The notes under the pieces are model-generated. The model was given only the letters and a program-made list of their open reading frames with translations, ran no database searches and was not told the DNA's origin. Below, one piece after another: positions 23,788-31,244 of a DNA stretch of 33,217 bases. The DNA is from Gemmatimonadota bacterium (lineage in GTDB: Bacteria; Gemmatimonadota; Gemmatimonadetes; Longimicrobiales; Gaopeijiaceae), in contig JAPPGM010000101.1 in NCBI GenBank assembly GCA_028874995.1, positions 1 to 33,217 on the forward strand, given 5' to 3'. Within the stretch, counting starts at the first letter, position 1. Each line of letters opens with the position of its first letter. Made by a program: the position numbers and the translations under genes.

Positions 23788-25720
23788 CGCCGCCCCCATC
23801 CCCCAACCCCGCCAGCTCCAGCAACTTGAGCGCATTCGTCGAGGTGGCGATCCCGTCCCGCAGCCGATAGTCGAAGGTGAGTCCCTCGGTTCCCTCCCCC
23901 ACCGACTCGGTGAAGTGGACCGCCACCGCCCGTTCGACGAGGTCCCCGGCGTCGGCCAGGGTGAGATCGTGGGTGGTCACGGCGCCGATCGCACCGGTGG
24001 CGAGGAGGTGCCGCAGCACGGTTCGGGCCGCGATCCTGCGTTCGGCGCTGTTGGTGCCCTGCAGGATCTCGTCGAGAAGGTAGAGGGTGTGAGGGGTGGA
24101 GGCGGCCCGGTCGCGGGTGCCGTCCTGAGGTGAGTCCGTGGGCGATGCAATGGCTGGACGGGACGGGCCGCCCTCGTCGCGAGCCGCATCCACGACCAGC
24201 TTGAGACGGTGCAGGCCGGCCATGAAGTAGGACACCCCGTCCGCCAGCGAGTCCTCCACGTAGATGCTCGTCACGATTCGCAGCGGCGGCATCCGCAAGG
24301 AGCGGGCGCTGACCGGGCCGCCCGCCTGGGCAAGCACCGCGTTGACGCCGACCGCTTTCAGCAGCGTCGACTTCCCGGACATGTTCGAGCCGGTGACCAG
24401 GAGGAACGAACCGGCGGGGCCGACCTCGACGTCGTTGGGCACGCAGGCGGCGGGTTCCAGGAGGGGATGACCGAGCGCCTCGCCGCTCAGTGTGTGCGCG
24501 GCCCGGTCGATCGCCGGGAAGGCCCAGTCGGGGTGATCGGCGGCGAGGGCTGCCAACGCACCCAGGGCTTCCGCCTCACCGGCCGATTCGAGCCAGTCAC
24601 GCACCCGGCCGCCGGACCGCGCCTTCCAGCGCTCGAGCGCGGCCAGTACGTGCACATCCGAGAAGAGGACGATGGCCAGGGGGAGGTGGAGCAGGGGGGA
24701 GCGTCTGGCATCGGACAGGTCGAGGAGACTGCGCAGGGCGGCGATCTCGGCGGGGGCGGTGCGGTTCCCGGCCGGGCCTGCTCCCAATCGCCGTAGGGTT
24801 TTCGCCGCGTAAGCCGACTGCAGAGGGGCGTCGATCAGGACGGCGAGAAGCGGGGCGAAACGCCTCACCCCGGACTCACCGTCATCTGCTTCGTCGAAGC
24901 ATCGATGGAGCCCCTTGCGGAGTCTGGTGTACAGCAGTGTCGATACGACGAGTGGCCACACCATTGCGGGCACCGGCACCAGACCGAGGAAATAGAGGAC
25001 GATGGCGGTCAGGTTGGCGGCTGGCAGCAGGACGCCCGCGGCGCGGACCCACCACCGGCCTGCCAGCCACGCCCCACCTTCGGCCCACGCCAGGAATCCA
25101 TCGATTCCATCCCCTTCCCCACCCCCCATCATCCGCGCCTCGGCCACCAGGCGGTCACGGAAGTCGTAGGCACCGGCCATCTCCCGCACCGCGTCCTGGC
25201 GCATTGCGATCGTCTCCGGGTCGGCGTGTTCGAGCAGCCACCGCTCCAGCGTCGTCCTCCCGGGGGCCGTGCCGCACACGCCCGCCAGATGCAGGAGCGA
25301 CGCGTGGCCGTAGAGGTCGAGGTCGCCGGCGTAGTCGTGATCCTTCGCGGACGAGGCAATGGGCGGATCGGGCAGTTCGGACCAGCGACGGCGGATGCGC
25401 GCGATGCCCTCCCGGTTGAAATCGGCCATCAGTTGGGCACGGAAGAGGCGCCGTTGCGCGATGTGGTGCCGGGTGACCAGGAACGCGAAGGTCACCGCCG
25501 CCGCAGCAATGAGTCCCCAGGCGGCCGCGCCCCGCCCAGCGGCGAAGAGGATCCAGACGCCGGCGATGGTGGCCGCAAAGAGGGCGAGCCGAAGGCGGCC
25601 GTACAGTCGCACGGTACCGAGCCGGGCGGCCGCCTCCCGGTCGAAGCGGTCGGCGCGGTCACGATACACGGCGATCGGGGCCGCGATTGGCGGCGAGCCG
25701 CGACGGTCTCCAGATTCCAT
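23765..25720 (-). CDS. Membrane-anchored MutS-like ATPase
   Basis: A 651-residue protein with the C-terminal MutS ATPase: Walker A GSNMSGKST at 444-452, the SxxxxxDSLADGVSYFMAG block, Walker B LYLLDE at 546-551, the NSAERR segment and the TTHD switch at 582-585. The N-terminal mismatch-binding domain of MutS is missing. Instead there are hydrophobic pairs at about 45-85 and at about 235-275, so the protein is probably anchored in the inner membrane by up to four helices. Proteins of this build are known in Bacteroidota and Gemmatimonadota but their role is not established; mismatch repair is unlikely. The ATG at 25720 begins a hydrophilic cytoplasmic N-terminus; upstream in-frame codons overlap the divergent serine hydrolase. 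Low-complexity Ser/Pro residues at about 517-543 interrupt the ATPase domain. Confidence 0.85.
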   Translation of the reverse strand: MESGDRRGSPPIAAPIAVYRDRADRFDREAAARLGTVRLYGRLRLALFAATIAGVWILFAAGRGAAAWGLIAAAAVTFAFLVTRHHIAQRRLFRAQLMADFNREGIARIRRRWSELPDPPIASSAKDHDYAGDLDLYGHASLLHLAGVCGTAPGRTTLERWLLEHADPETIAMRQDAVREMAGAYDFRDRLVAEARMMGGGEGDGIDGFLAWAEGGAWLAGRWWVRAAGVLLPAANLTAIVLYFLGLVPVPAMVWPLVVSTLLYTRLRKGLHRCFDEADDGESGVRRFAPLLAVLIDAPLQSAYAAKTLRRLGAGPAGNRTAPAEIAALRSLLDLSDARRSPLLHLPLAIVLFSDVHVLAALERWKARSGGRVRDWLESAGEAEALGALAALAADHPDWAFPAIDRAAHTLSGEALGHPLLEPAACVPNDVEVGPAGSFLLVTGSNMSGKSTLLKAVGVNAVLAQAGGPVSARSLRMPPLRIVTSIYVEDSLADGVSYFMAGLHRLKLVVDAARDEGGPSRPAIASPTDSPQDGTRDRAASTPHTLYLLDEILQGTNSAERRIAARTVLRHLLATGAIGAVTTHDLTLADAGDLVERAVAVHFTESVGEGTEGLTFDYRLRDGIATSTNALKLLELAGLGDGGGATEAPDR

Positions 25721-25801
25721 GCCATGAAAGTAAGGCAACCGATTTTCCGAGCCTCCCTGGCTGCTCGTGAACCAGGCCCCGCGCATCACCGCTCGCGGTA
25801 C

Positions 25802-27298
25802 GTGCACGGACTCCACCCGGAACCTCACCGTCTTCAGTGCTCTCGGAGAACCGTCCACGGTCTGCTGGCACTGCTCGCAGCGCTTGTCGTGGGGTGCGCG
25901 CCAGCCGACCAATCCGGTGGCCTCCCCCCACCCGTCGACGCAGTCTTCGCCGACTACTCCGCCACGGATGGCCCCGGCTGCTCGGTCGGCGTCATCCAGG
26001 ACGGGCGGCTCGCCGCTTCAGGGGGCTATGGAATGGCAAATCTGGACCACGGGATCCCCAACAGCCCTTCCACCGTCTTCCGCTCGGGCTCCGTCTCCAA
26101 ACAGTTCACGGCGGGCGCCATCGCCCTGCTGGCGCTCCGCGGCGACCTCGATCTCGACGCCCCCGTCCGCCGCTACCTCCCCGACTTTCCCGACTACCCC
26201 AACCCCCCCACCGTCCGCCATCTGGTCCACCACACCTCGGGGGTGCGCGACTACATCGGGCTCATGCGGCTGGCCGGCAACCGTGACGAGGACTTCTTCA
26301 CCGACCCCGAGGTCCTCGCCATCATCAACCGCCAGCGCGAACTCAACTTCCAGCCGGGCGCCGAATACCTCTACAGCAACGCCGGCTACTTCCTCCTCGG
26401 CCAGATCGTAGCCGCGGTCTCCGGCCGGTCGCTCCGCGAATTCGGCGAGACCCACTTCTTCGCCCCGCTCGGGATGACCCACACCCACTTCCACGACGAC
26501 CACAACGAAGTCGTCGCGCGCAGGGCCACCGGCTATTCGCCCACCGACGACGGCTTCCGCATCAACGTCACCACCCTGGACATGGTGGGCGACGGCGGCG
26601 TCTTCACCACGGTCGAGGACTGGGTCGCGTGGGACCGCAATCTGGAGACCGGCGCGGTGGGCGGCGCCGAATGGGTCGCGCTGATGCACCAGCGCGGGGT
26701 TCTCAACTCGGGTGACACGATCCCCTACGCCTTCGGGATCTCCCACGGCGAGCACCGGGGACTGGCGACCGTCGGTCACGGAGGCGCCTGGGTCGGCTAC
26801 CGGGCCGGCGTGACGCGGTATCCCGAAACCGGCTACGCCTTCATCGCCCTCTGTAACGGCTCCCACATCGACCCGATGGGGCTTATCGCGGGCATGGCGG
26901 AGGTGTACCTGGGGGACCGGATGGCGCCGACGGAGGAGGCTCGCGAATCCGGCGAGGAGACCACGGCGGCCGCGGGCACCCGTGAGGACGAGGAGGCCGG
27001 GCCCGGCGAGACCATCGCCGGACGCGACAGGTACGCCGGGTCGTTCTACAGCCCGGAACTGGACGCGACCTATCACATCCGGGACTCGGACGCCGCGGGG
27101 CTCTCGGTGCGCGTGGGAAAGTGGGATCCGCTGACCCTGTCCGAGGTGCGGGACGGCGTGCTCCGCAGTGGCGGGTTGGTGCTCCGTTTTTCGGATCCGG
27201 CAGAGGGCCGCTTCTCCATGATGATGCTGGACGCAGGGCGGGTGAAGAATCTGCGCTTCACTCGGGTGGAGAGCGGCGATCGGGCCGGCCGGATGTAA
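25802..27298 (+). CDS. Serine hydrolase of the beta-lactamase/DD-peptidase fold, lipoprotein
   Basis: A protein of about 498 residues in the class C beta-lactamase / Pfam Beta-lactamase superfamily. The catalytic motifs are in order: SVSK (Ser97, Lys100), YSN (191-193) and the GHGGAWVGY block for the KTG/HxG position. It therefore probably cleaves or transfers an acyl group: a peptidoglycan peptide, an ester or a D-amino-acid peptide; resistance cannot be deduced. The N-terminus has LLALLAALVVGC, a lipobox with Cys32 from the GTG start. The GTG at 25802 was chosen because it gives a signal of normal length; the ATG at 25724 would add 26 residues and abuts the divergent MutS-like start. After the hydrolase domain a Glu/Ala-rich linker (about 375-400) leads to a C-terminal beta domain (about 405-495) typical of the family. 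Confidence 0.8.
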   Translation: MHGLHPEPHRLQCSRRTVHGLLALLAALVVGCAPADQSGGLPPPVDAVFADYSATDGPGCSVGVIQDGRLAASGGYGMANLDHGIPNSPSTVFRSGSVSKQFTAGAIALLALRGDLDLDAPVRRYLPDFPDYPNPPTVRHLVHHTSGVRDYIGLMRLAGNRDEDFFTDPEVLAIINRQRELNFQPGAEYLYSNAGYFLLGQIVAAVSGRSLREFGETHFFAPLGMTHTHFHDDHNEVVARRATGYSPTDDGFRINVTTLDMVGDGGVFTTVEDWVAWDRNLETGAVGGAEWVALMHQRGVLNSGDTIPYAFGISHGEHRGLATVGHGGAWVGYRAGVTRYPETGYAFIALCNGSHIDPMGLIAGMAEVYLGDRMAPTEEARESGEETTAAAGTREDEEAGPGETIAGRDRYAGSFYSPELDATYHIRDSDAAGLSVRVGKWDPLTLSEVRDGVLRSGGLVLRFSDPAEGRFSMMMLDAGRVKNLRFTRVESGDRAGRM

Positions 27299-27341
27299 TG
27301 CAGACATTACTTTTTGTAATCTGTGATTCACTCTTTGTACA
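27294..27341 (+). promoter_or_regulatory. Palindromic operator and promoter of the P450 operon
   Basis: GTAATG-CAGA-CATTAC (27295-27310) is a perfect dyad, and ATTAC-TTTTT-GTAAT (27306-27320) is a second one sharing its right half. TGTACA follows at 27336-27341. A promoter TTGTAA (27314-27319) - N18 - TACATT (27338-27343) overlaps the second dyad, so a bound regulator would block it. The start of transcription would be near 27350, giving a very short leader before the GTG at 27357. A near-identical palindrome lies before the M28 gene. Confidence 0.5.
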
Positions 27342-27356
27342 TTCGGTGAACCTGCC

Positions 27357-28598
27357 GTGAGACCCCGGCCGGCCGCGCCTCCCACCCTCACCGAAGATCT
27401 GTTCGCTCCCGAGGTCGTCGCCGACCCGTACAGCTATTTCGGCGCCCTGCGCGAGATTGAGCCCGTGCACTGGAACGAGCGCTTCGCCCTCTGGCTGGTG
27501 ACCGGCTACGACGAACTCGTATGGATCCTGCGCCATCACGAACTCTTCTCGTCCGCTGTGATCAGGAACGGCGCCGGACCACCGTACCCACCCGTCGACC
27601 CTCAAGACCTGCCGCTCTTCGACGAGATCCGCGACTTCCGCGCAGACCAGCTCGTCGAGCAGGACCGCCCAGAGCACCTTCGCCAGCGCAGCGTCGTGCA
27701 CGGGTACTTCACCCCGAAGGCCATGGAGAAGTGGCGCCCGTTCGTGCGGGCCGCGGTGGCCGAACTGCTCGACGACATTCGTCCGCGCGGCGCGATGGAC
27801 GTGTTGACCGACCTGGCCGCGCCGCTGCCCGTGCGCATCATCGCCGAGATGATGGGGGTGCCGTACGAGGACCGGGACCACCTGCGCGCCCTCGCCGACG
27901 GGATCCTCTACATCAACCGGGGCGAGCCGTATCGCCTGCGCCCGCTGGCGGCCGCCGTGAGGGGGATCGTCGACTATGCGGCGCCGCTGGTCGAGGAGCG
28001 GATCGACCGTCCGGGCCCGGACTTCATCTCCGTGCTGGCGGAAGGCGAGTTGCGGGATGTATTTACGAGACACCAGGTGCTTGTGAACACGGGACTGCTG
28101 CTCTTCGCCGGCCACGAGACGACGATGAACCTGATCTGCAACGGGCTGCTGGCACTGATCCGCCACCCGGACCAGTGGGAGCGGTTGCGGGCAGACCCCG
28201 CCGGGATGGCGCGGTTGGCGACCGAGGAATGCCTGCGCTACGACCCGCCGGTCAAGTCCACGCAACGGATCGCCGCCGAGGATGTCGAGATCGCGGGCCG
28301 GAGAATCGAAAAAGGGGACCGTCTGCGCTGGATCATGGCAGCCGCCAACCGCGACCCGCGCGTCTTCTCCGACCCCGGCAGCTTCGACATCGGACGCCAG
28401 CCCAACCCTCACGTCTCGTTCGGGTCCGGCATCCACTACTGCCTGGGGGCCACACTGGCCCGTATCGAGGGGCAGGAGGTCTTCCGGGGTCTGGCGGAAC
28501 GGTTTTCTCGTCTCGAACTCGCCGCCGACCGGATCGAGTACCAGCCCAGTCTCCAGTTCCGGTCGGTCAAGTCGCTGCCGGTCCGGTGGTGGGTGTGA
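27357..28598 (+). CDS. Cytochrome P450
   Basis: A 413-residue soluble bacterial P450. The I-helix oxygen-activation motif AGHETT is at 251-256, the K-helix ExxR is ECLR at 291-294, and the haem loop FGSGIHYCLG is at 355-364 with the axial Cys362. P450s insert one oxygen atom into a substrate using electrons from a redox partner; here a small ferredoxin is encoded 10 bases downstream. The substrate is not evident. The start is GTG; no good ribosome-binding site precedes it, and the predicted promoter lies so close that translation may be near-leaderless. It heads an operon with the ferredoxin and a PanB-like gene. Confidence 0.95.
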   Translation: MRPRPAAPPTLTEDLFAPEVVADPYSYFGALREIEPVHWNERFALWLVTGYDELVWILRHHELFSSAVIRNGAGPPYPPVDPQDLPLFDEIRDFRADQLVEQDRPEHLRQRSVVHGYFTPKAMEKWRPFVRAAVAELLDDIRPRGAMDVLTDLAAPLPVRIIAEMMGVPYEDRDHLRALADGILYINRGEPYRLRPLAAAVRGIVDYAAPLVEERIDRPGPDFISVLAEGELRDVFTRHQVLVNTGLLLFAGHETTMNLICNGLLALIRHPDQWERLRADPAGMARLATEECLRYDPPVKSTQRIAAEDVEIAGRRIEKGDRLRWIMAAANRDPRVFSDPGSFDIGRQPNPHVSFGSGIHYCLGATLARIEGQEVFRGLAERFSRLELAADRIEYQPSLQFRSVKSLPVRWWV

Positions 28599-28608
28599 GG
28601 GGGCCGGC

Positions 28609-28842
28609 ATGAAGCGTCCGCCCCCACCGGTGCATATCGAGGTCGACCACGACCGGTGCGTTGGCAACGGCATGTGCCTGACGTTCGCGCCGGGGGTCTT
28701 CGCGCACAACGCGCGCCGCCAGTCCGAGGTGGTCGATCCCGAGGGGGATGCGCTGGAGGATATACTTGTAGCGGCTGAAAACTGCCCGACCGCGGCGATC
28801 AGCGTGATCGACGCCGCAACGGGAGAATCCTACGAGGTGTGA
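28609..28842 (+). CDS. P450-associated [3Fe-4S]-type ferredoxin
   Basis: A 77-residue ferredoxin. The cluster ligands are Cys17 and Cys23 (DRCVGNGMC) and Cys59 (ENCP). The usual second position of C-x2-[C/H/N]-x2-C is Asn20, so only three cysteines are available and a [3Fe-4S] cluster, or a [4Fe-4S] with a non-Cys ligand, is expected. Such ferredoxins sit next to P450 genes in actinobacteria and others and pass electrons to the haem. It starts 10 bases after the P450 stop and its stop overlaps the PanB-like start by 4 bases, so the three genes are one operon. No ferredoxin reductase gene is in the window. Confidence 0.9.
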   Translation: MKRPPPPVHIEVDHDRCVGNGMCLTFAPGVFAHNARRQSEVVDPEGDALEDILVAAENCPTAAISVIDAATGESYEV

Positions 28843-29663
28843 AGATGGACGAAGCCGGAGGGAGCAGGGTCACGATCCTCGATTTCGCCCGCCGCAGGGA
28901 AGCGGGCGAGCCGATCGTCATGATCACGGCCTACGACGCCCTCTTCGCGTCGCTGGTGGACTCCGCCGGCGTCGACTCGATCCTGGTCGGGGACTCTCTC
29001 GCGACGGTGCTTGCCGGAGAGGAGACGACCCTCGGCGCCACGCTCGAGCAGATGATCTACCATGGGCGCATGGTGCAGCGGGGTACGGAACGGGCGCTGG
29101 TGGTGGTCGACATGCCCTTCCTGAGCTACCAGGTGTCGCCGGCTCAGGCGGTGCGAAACGGGGGACGCATCCTGAAGGAGTCGGGCGTGGGTGCGGTCAA
29201 GGTGGAAGGCGGGGCTCCGATGGCTCCCGCCGTCGAAGCGCTGGTCACGGCGGGGATCCCGGTCATGGGTCATGTGGGCTTCACGCCGCAGTCGGTGCAT
29301 CAACTCGGCGGCGTGCGTGTGCAGGGCCGAAGCGAAGGCGCGTTCCAGAAGCTGATCCGCGATGTGAAGGCGCTCGAGAACGCGGGGGCGTTCGCGATCG
29401 TGCTCGCGATGGTGCCCGCAGTCATCGCGAAGCGGCTGACCGAGGCGGCCTCGGTTCCCACGATCGGGATCGGCGCGGGTCCCCGCTGCGATGGCCAGAT
29501 CCTCGTCCTGCACGACATGCTCGGCCTGAGCGAGGGCGAGAGTCCGCACTACTTGAAGCGCTACGCCGAGATGGGCGCCGAGGTGCGCTCAGCGGTGGCC
29601 AGCTACGCGGAGGAGGTGCGCAAGGGCGGGTTTCCGGGACCGGAGCACGTACACAGGATGTAG
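28839..29663 (+). CDS. panB: PanB-like (ketopantoate hydroxymethyltransferase family) protein with altered active site
   Basis: A 274-residue TIM-barrel protein that aligns along its whole length with PanB: ITAYDALFASL, LVGDSL (Asp52), VVDMPF (Asp91), VKVEGG (Lys121, Glu123), GHVGFTPQS, VQGR, TIGIGAG and DGQILVLHDMLG. The metal and substrate residues equivalent to E. coli Asp45, Asp84, Lys112 and Glu114 are kept. The catalytic glutamate in the block LEC/MVPxE (E. coli Glu181) is Ala190 here, in VLAMVPAVIAKR, and the second Glu of the block is Val195. PanB normally adds a hydroxymethyl group from methylene-THF to ketoisovalerate for pantothenate; this copy may be a damaged PanB or act on another substrate. 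GTG start overlaps the ferredoxin stop by 4 bases; an ATG at 28845 is an alternative. No panC or panD is near. Confidence 0.85.
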   Translation: MKMDEAGGSRVTILDFARRREAGEPIVMITAYDALFASLVDSAGVDSILVGDSLATVLAGEETTLGATLEQMIYHGRMVQRGTERALVVVDMPFLSYQVSPAQAVRNGGRILKESGVGAVKVEGGAPMAPAVEALVTAGIPVMGHVGFTPQSVHQLGGVRVQGRSEGAFQKLIRDVKALENAGAFAIVLAMVPAVIAKRLTEAASVPTIGIGAGPRCDGQILVLHDMLGLSEGESPHYLKRYAEMGAEVRSAVASYAEEVRKGGFPGPEHVHRM

Positions 29664-29747
29664 GCTCGTCTGCCGTTCGGCGAAGCAGGCCCACGGCGCG
29701 CGCGACCCAATGGCGGCCCAACGGCATTGCGGGTGATCTCACCGGCG

Positions 29748-29776
29748 GGCGGCGCCATGGCCGGTTGGGCGCCGCC
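29748..29776. terminator. Hairpin between convergent genes
   Basis: GGCGGCGCC (29748-29756) and GGCGCCGCC (29768-29776) form a perfect 9-bp stem with an 11-base loop midway between the convergent PanB-like and dehydrogenase genes. It probably serves both directions; there is no T-run. Confidence 0.5.
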
Positions 29777-29803
29777 AACTGCATGCCGCGCCCGCGAGAC
29801 GAC

Positions 29804-30889
29804 CTACCGCGCCGCCGCGATCCTCTCCTCCGCCATCCAGTCCGCCGCGGCCGCGGTGCTGATCCCCAACTCCTCGGCGAGCGCGAACACCTGCAGCGTC
29901 TGGTCGTAGATCTGCGTCACCTTGGAGTAGATCGTGAAGTCCTCGGTGGGTCGGCCGAAGACCTCCTCCTGGCAGCGGATGAGGCCGCCCGAGTTGACCA
30001 GGTAGTCGGGTGCGTACACAATCCCACGCTGCATCAGTTCGTCCCCGTGGCGGGGCTCCGCCAGAATGTTGTTGGCGCCGCCGGCCACCGCCTTGCAGCG
30101 AAGACGCGCGATGGTGTTGTCGTTGATCACGCCGCCGATGGAGTTGGGGGAGAACACGTCGCACTCCACGTCGTAGATGGCGTCCGCGTCCACGACCTCG
30201 GCGTCGAGCTCACTCGCCGCCTTCTTCGCCAGCGGCCGGTAGATCTCGGAGACCGTCAACCGCGCGCCCGCCTCGTGGCAGAACTTGGCCAGCGCGTACC
30301 CAACGTTGCCCAATCCCTGGACGACGATGTGCCGCCCGCCGATCGAGTCGCTCCCGTTCGTCGCCTTGAGCACCGCCCGGATCCCGCAGCTCACCCCGTA
30401 TGCGGTGGTCCGCGACGGGTCGCCCGCGCCCCCGGCGGACTCGTTCACGCACGCCACGTGCCTGGTCGCGCCCCGGATGACCGCCATGTCATGCGAATTC
30501 GTGCCGATGTCCTGTCCCGCTATGTACTCGCCCGCCATCGTGTCGACAAATCTGCCCATCGCCCTGAGCAGCGCGGGGTTCTTCCCCGTCCTCGCATCCC
30601 CGATGATGACCGACTTGCCCCCGCCCAGATCGACGCCGCTGATCGCGGCCTTGTAGGTCATGCCCCGGGACAGGCGCAGCACGTCCTCCAGCGCTTCCTC
30701 CTCGGTGGCGTAGGGCAGCATGCGGACGCCGCCCAGCGCCGGTCCCAGTGTCGTGTCGTGTATCGCGATGATCGCTCGGAGTCCCGAGTCGTTGTCGTTG
30801 CAGAAAACCACCTTCTCGTAGTCGTGTTCGCCAAGCTGCTGGAACACCTGCATGGGTTCGCCCGGCTCCTTTCCTCGAATCTGGTTCAT
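29804..30889 (-). CDS. Leu/Val/Phe-type amino-acid dehydrogenase
   Basis: A 361-residue enzyme of the Glu/Leu/Phe/Val dehydrogenase family. The substrate domain has LGPALGGVRMLPY, MTYKAAISGVDLGGGKSVII with Lys80 and the catalytic Lys92, then GEYIAGQDIGTNSHDM. The NAD domain has QGLGNVGYALAKF (GxGxxG at 192-197). Length and these blocks fit leucine dehydrogenase: NAD-dependent reversible oxidative deamination of branched-chain amino acids to the 2-oxo acids in the cytoplasm. One product class, 2-oxoisovalerate, is also PanB's substrate, an interesting but unproven link with the neighbouring PanB-like gene. The first ATG is used; an internal ATG at residue 13 would begin MQVFQQLGEHDYE, closer to typical family N-termini. 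It is divergent to the M28 peptidase, 355 bases away. Confidence 0.9.
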   Translation of the reverse strand: MNQIRGKEPGEPMQVFQQLGEHDYEKVVFCNDNDSGLRAIIAIHDTTLGPALGGVRMLPYATEEEALEDVLRLSRGMTYKAAISGVDLGGGKSVIIGDARTGKNPALLRAMGRFVDTMAGEYIAGQDIGTNSHDMAVIRGATRHVACVNESAGGAGDPSRTTAYGVSCGIRAVLKATNGSDSIGGRHIVVQGLGNVGYALAKFCHEAGARLTVSEIYRPLAKKAASELDAEVVDADAIYDVECDVFSPNSIGGVINDNTIARLRCKAVAGGANNILAEPRHGDELMQRGIVYAPDYLVNSGGLIRCQEEVFGRPTEDFTIYSKVTQIYDQTLQVFALAEELGISTAAAADWMAEERIAAAR

Positions 30890-31030
30890 GGGTACCGGCC
30901 GCTCTCGCGCCTCGCGCGACGAGGCGGTGCGGCCGAGAAGCGCCGCCGCTTAAGCTAACAGCCCGCGGACAGAATCCCCCCGGCATTCGAGAGGCGATGC
31001 ATCCAGGTTTTCGCCACACCTGGATCGCGA

Positions 31031-31070
31031 TGTAATGAAAACATTACATTATGTCATGTACAGTATACAT
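31031..31070. promoter_or_regulatory. Palindromic operators upstream of the M28 peptidase
   Basis: TGTAATG-AAAA-CATTACA (31031-31048) is a perfect 18-base palindrome. ATGTACA-G-TATACAT (31056-31070) is a second dyad with one mismatch. The first is nearly identical to the palindrome before the P450 operon. It lies 140 bases before the dehydrogenase start (minus) and about 180 bases before the peptidase ATG (plus), so it could serve either gene. The rest of this intergenic region, 30890-31244, shows nothing else. Confidence 0.5.
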
Positions 31071-31244
31071 TTTCCCTTGATCCAGGGTCTGACGGCGCCC
31101 GGTAAACCGGCCGGCACCGGGACAGCGATGCATCCCGGGTGCTCGCGCGGATTCGCCACGGACCGCGTACTTTACCGATCCCGTATCAACATTGCCCGCC
31201 GGGACGGCCGGAGTCGCCACCCGGACCAGAACTCGGAGGAAACC

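Noticed and set aside
26018-28709. Long minus-strand frames opposite the serine hydrolase and P450 genes
   Set aside because: Catalytic motifs are all on the plus strand; the minus frames are Gly/Val/Asp/Arg-rich shadows.
29765-30958. 397-codon plus-strand frame opposite the amino-acid dehydrogenase
   Set aside because: The dehydrogenase shows catalytic lysines and a Rossmann motif on the minus strand; the plus frame has none.
31031-31048. Reading TGT-N12-ACA as a PpsR/CrtJ photosynthesis-regulator site
   Set aside because: The spacing fits, but no photosynthesis or carotenoid gene is in the window, and the full palindrome is more specific than that loose pattern.
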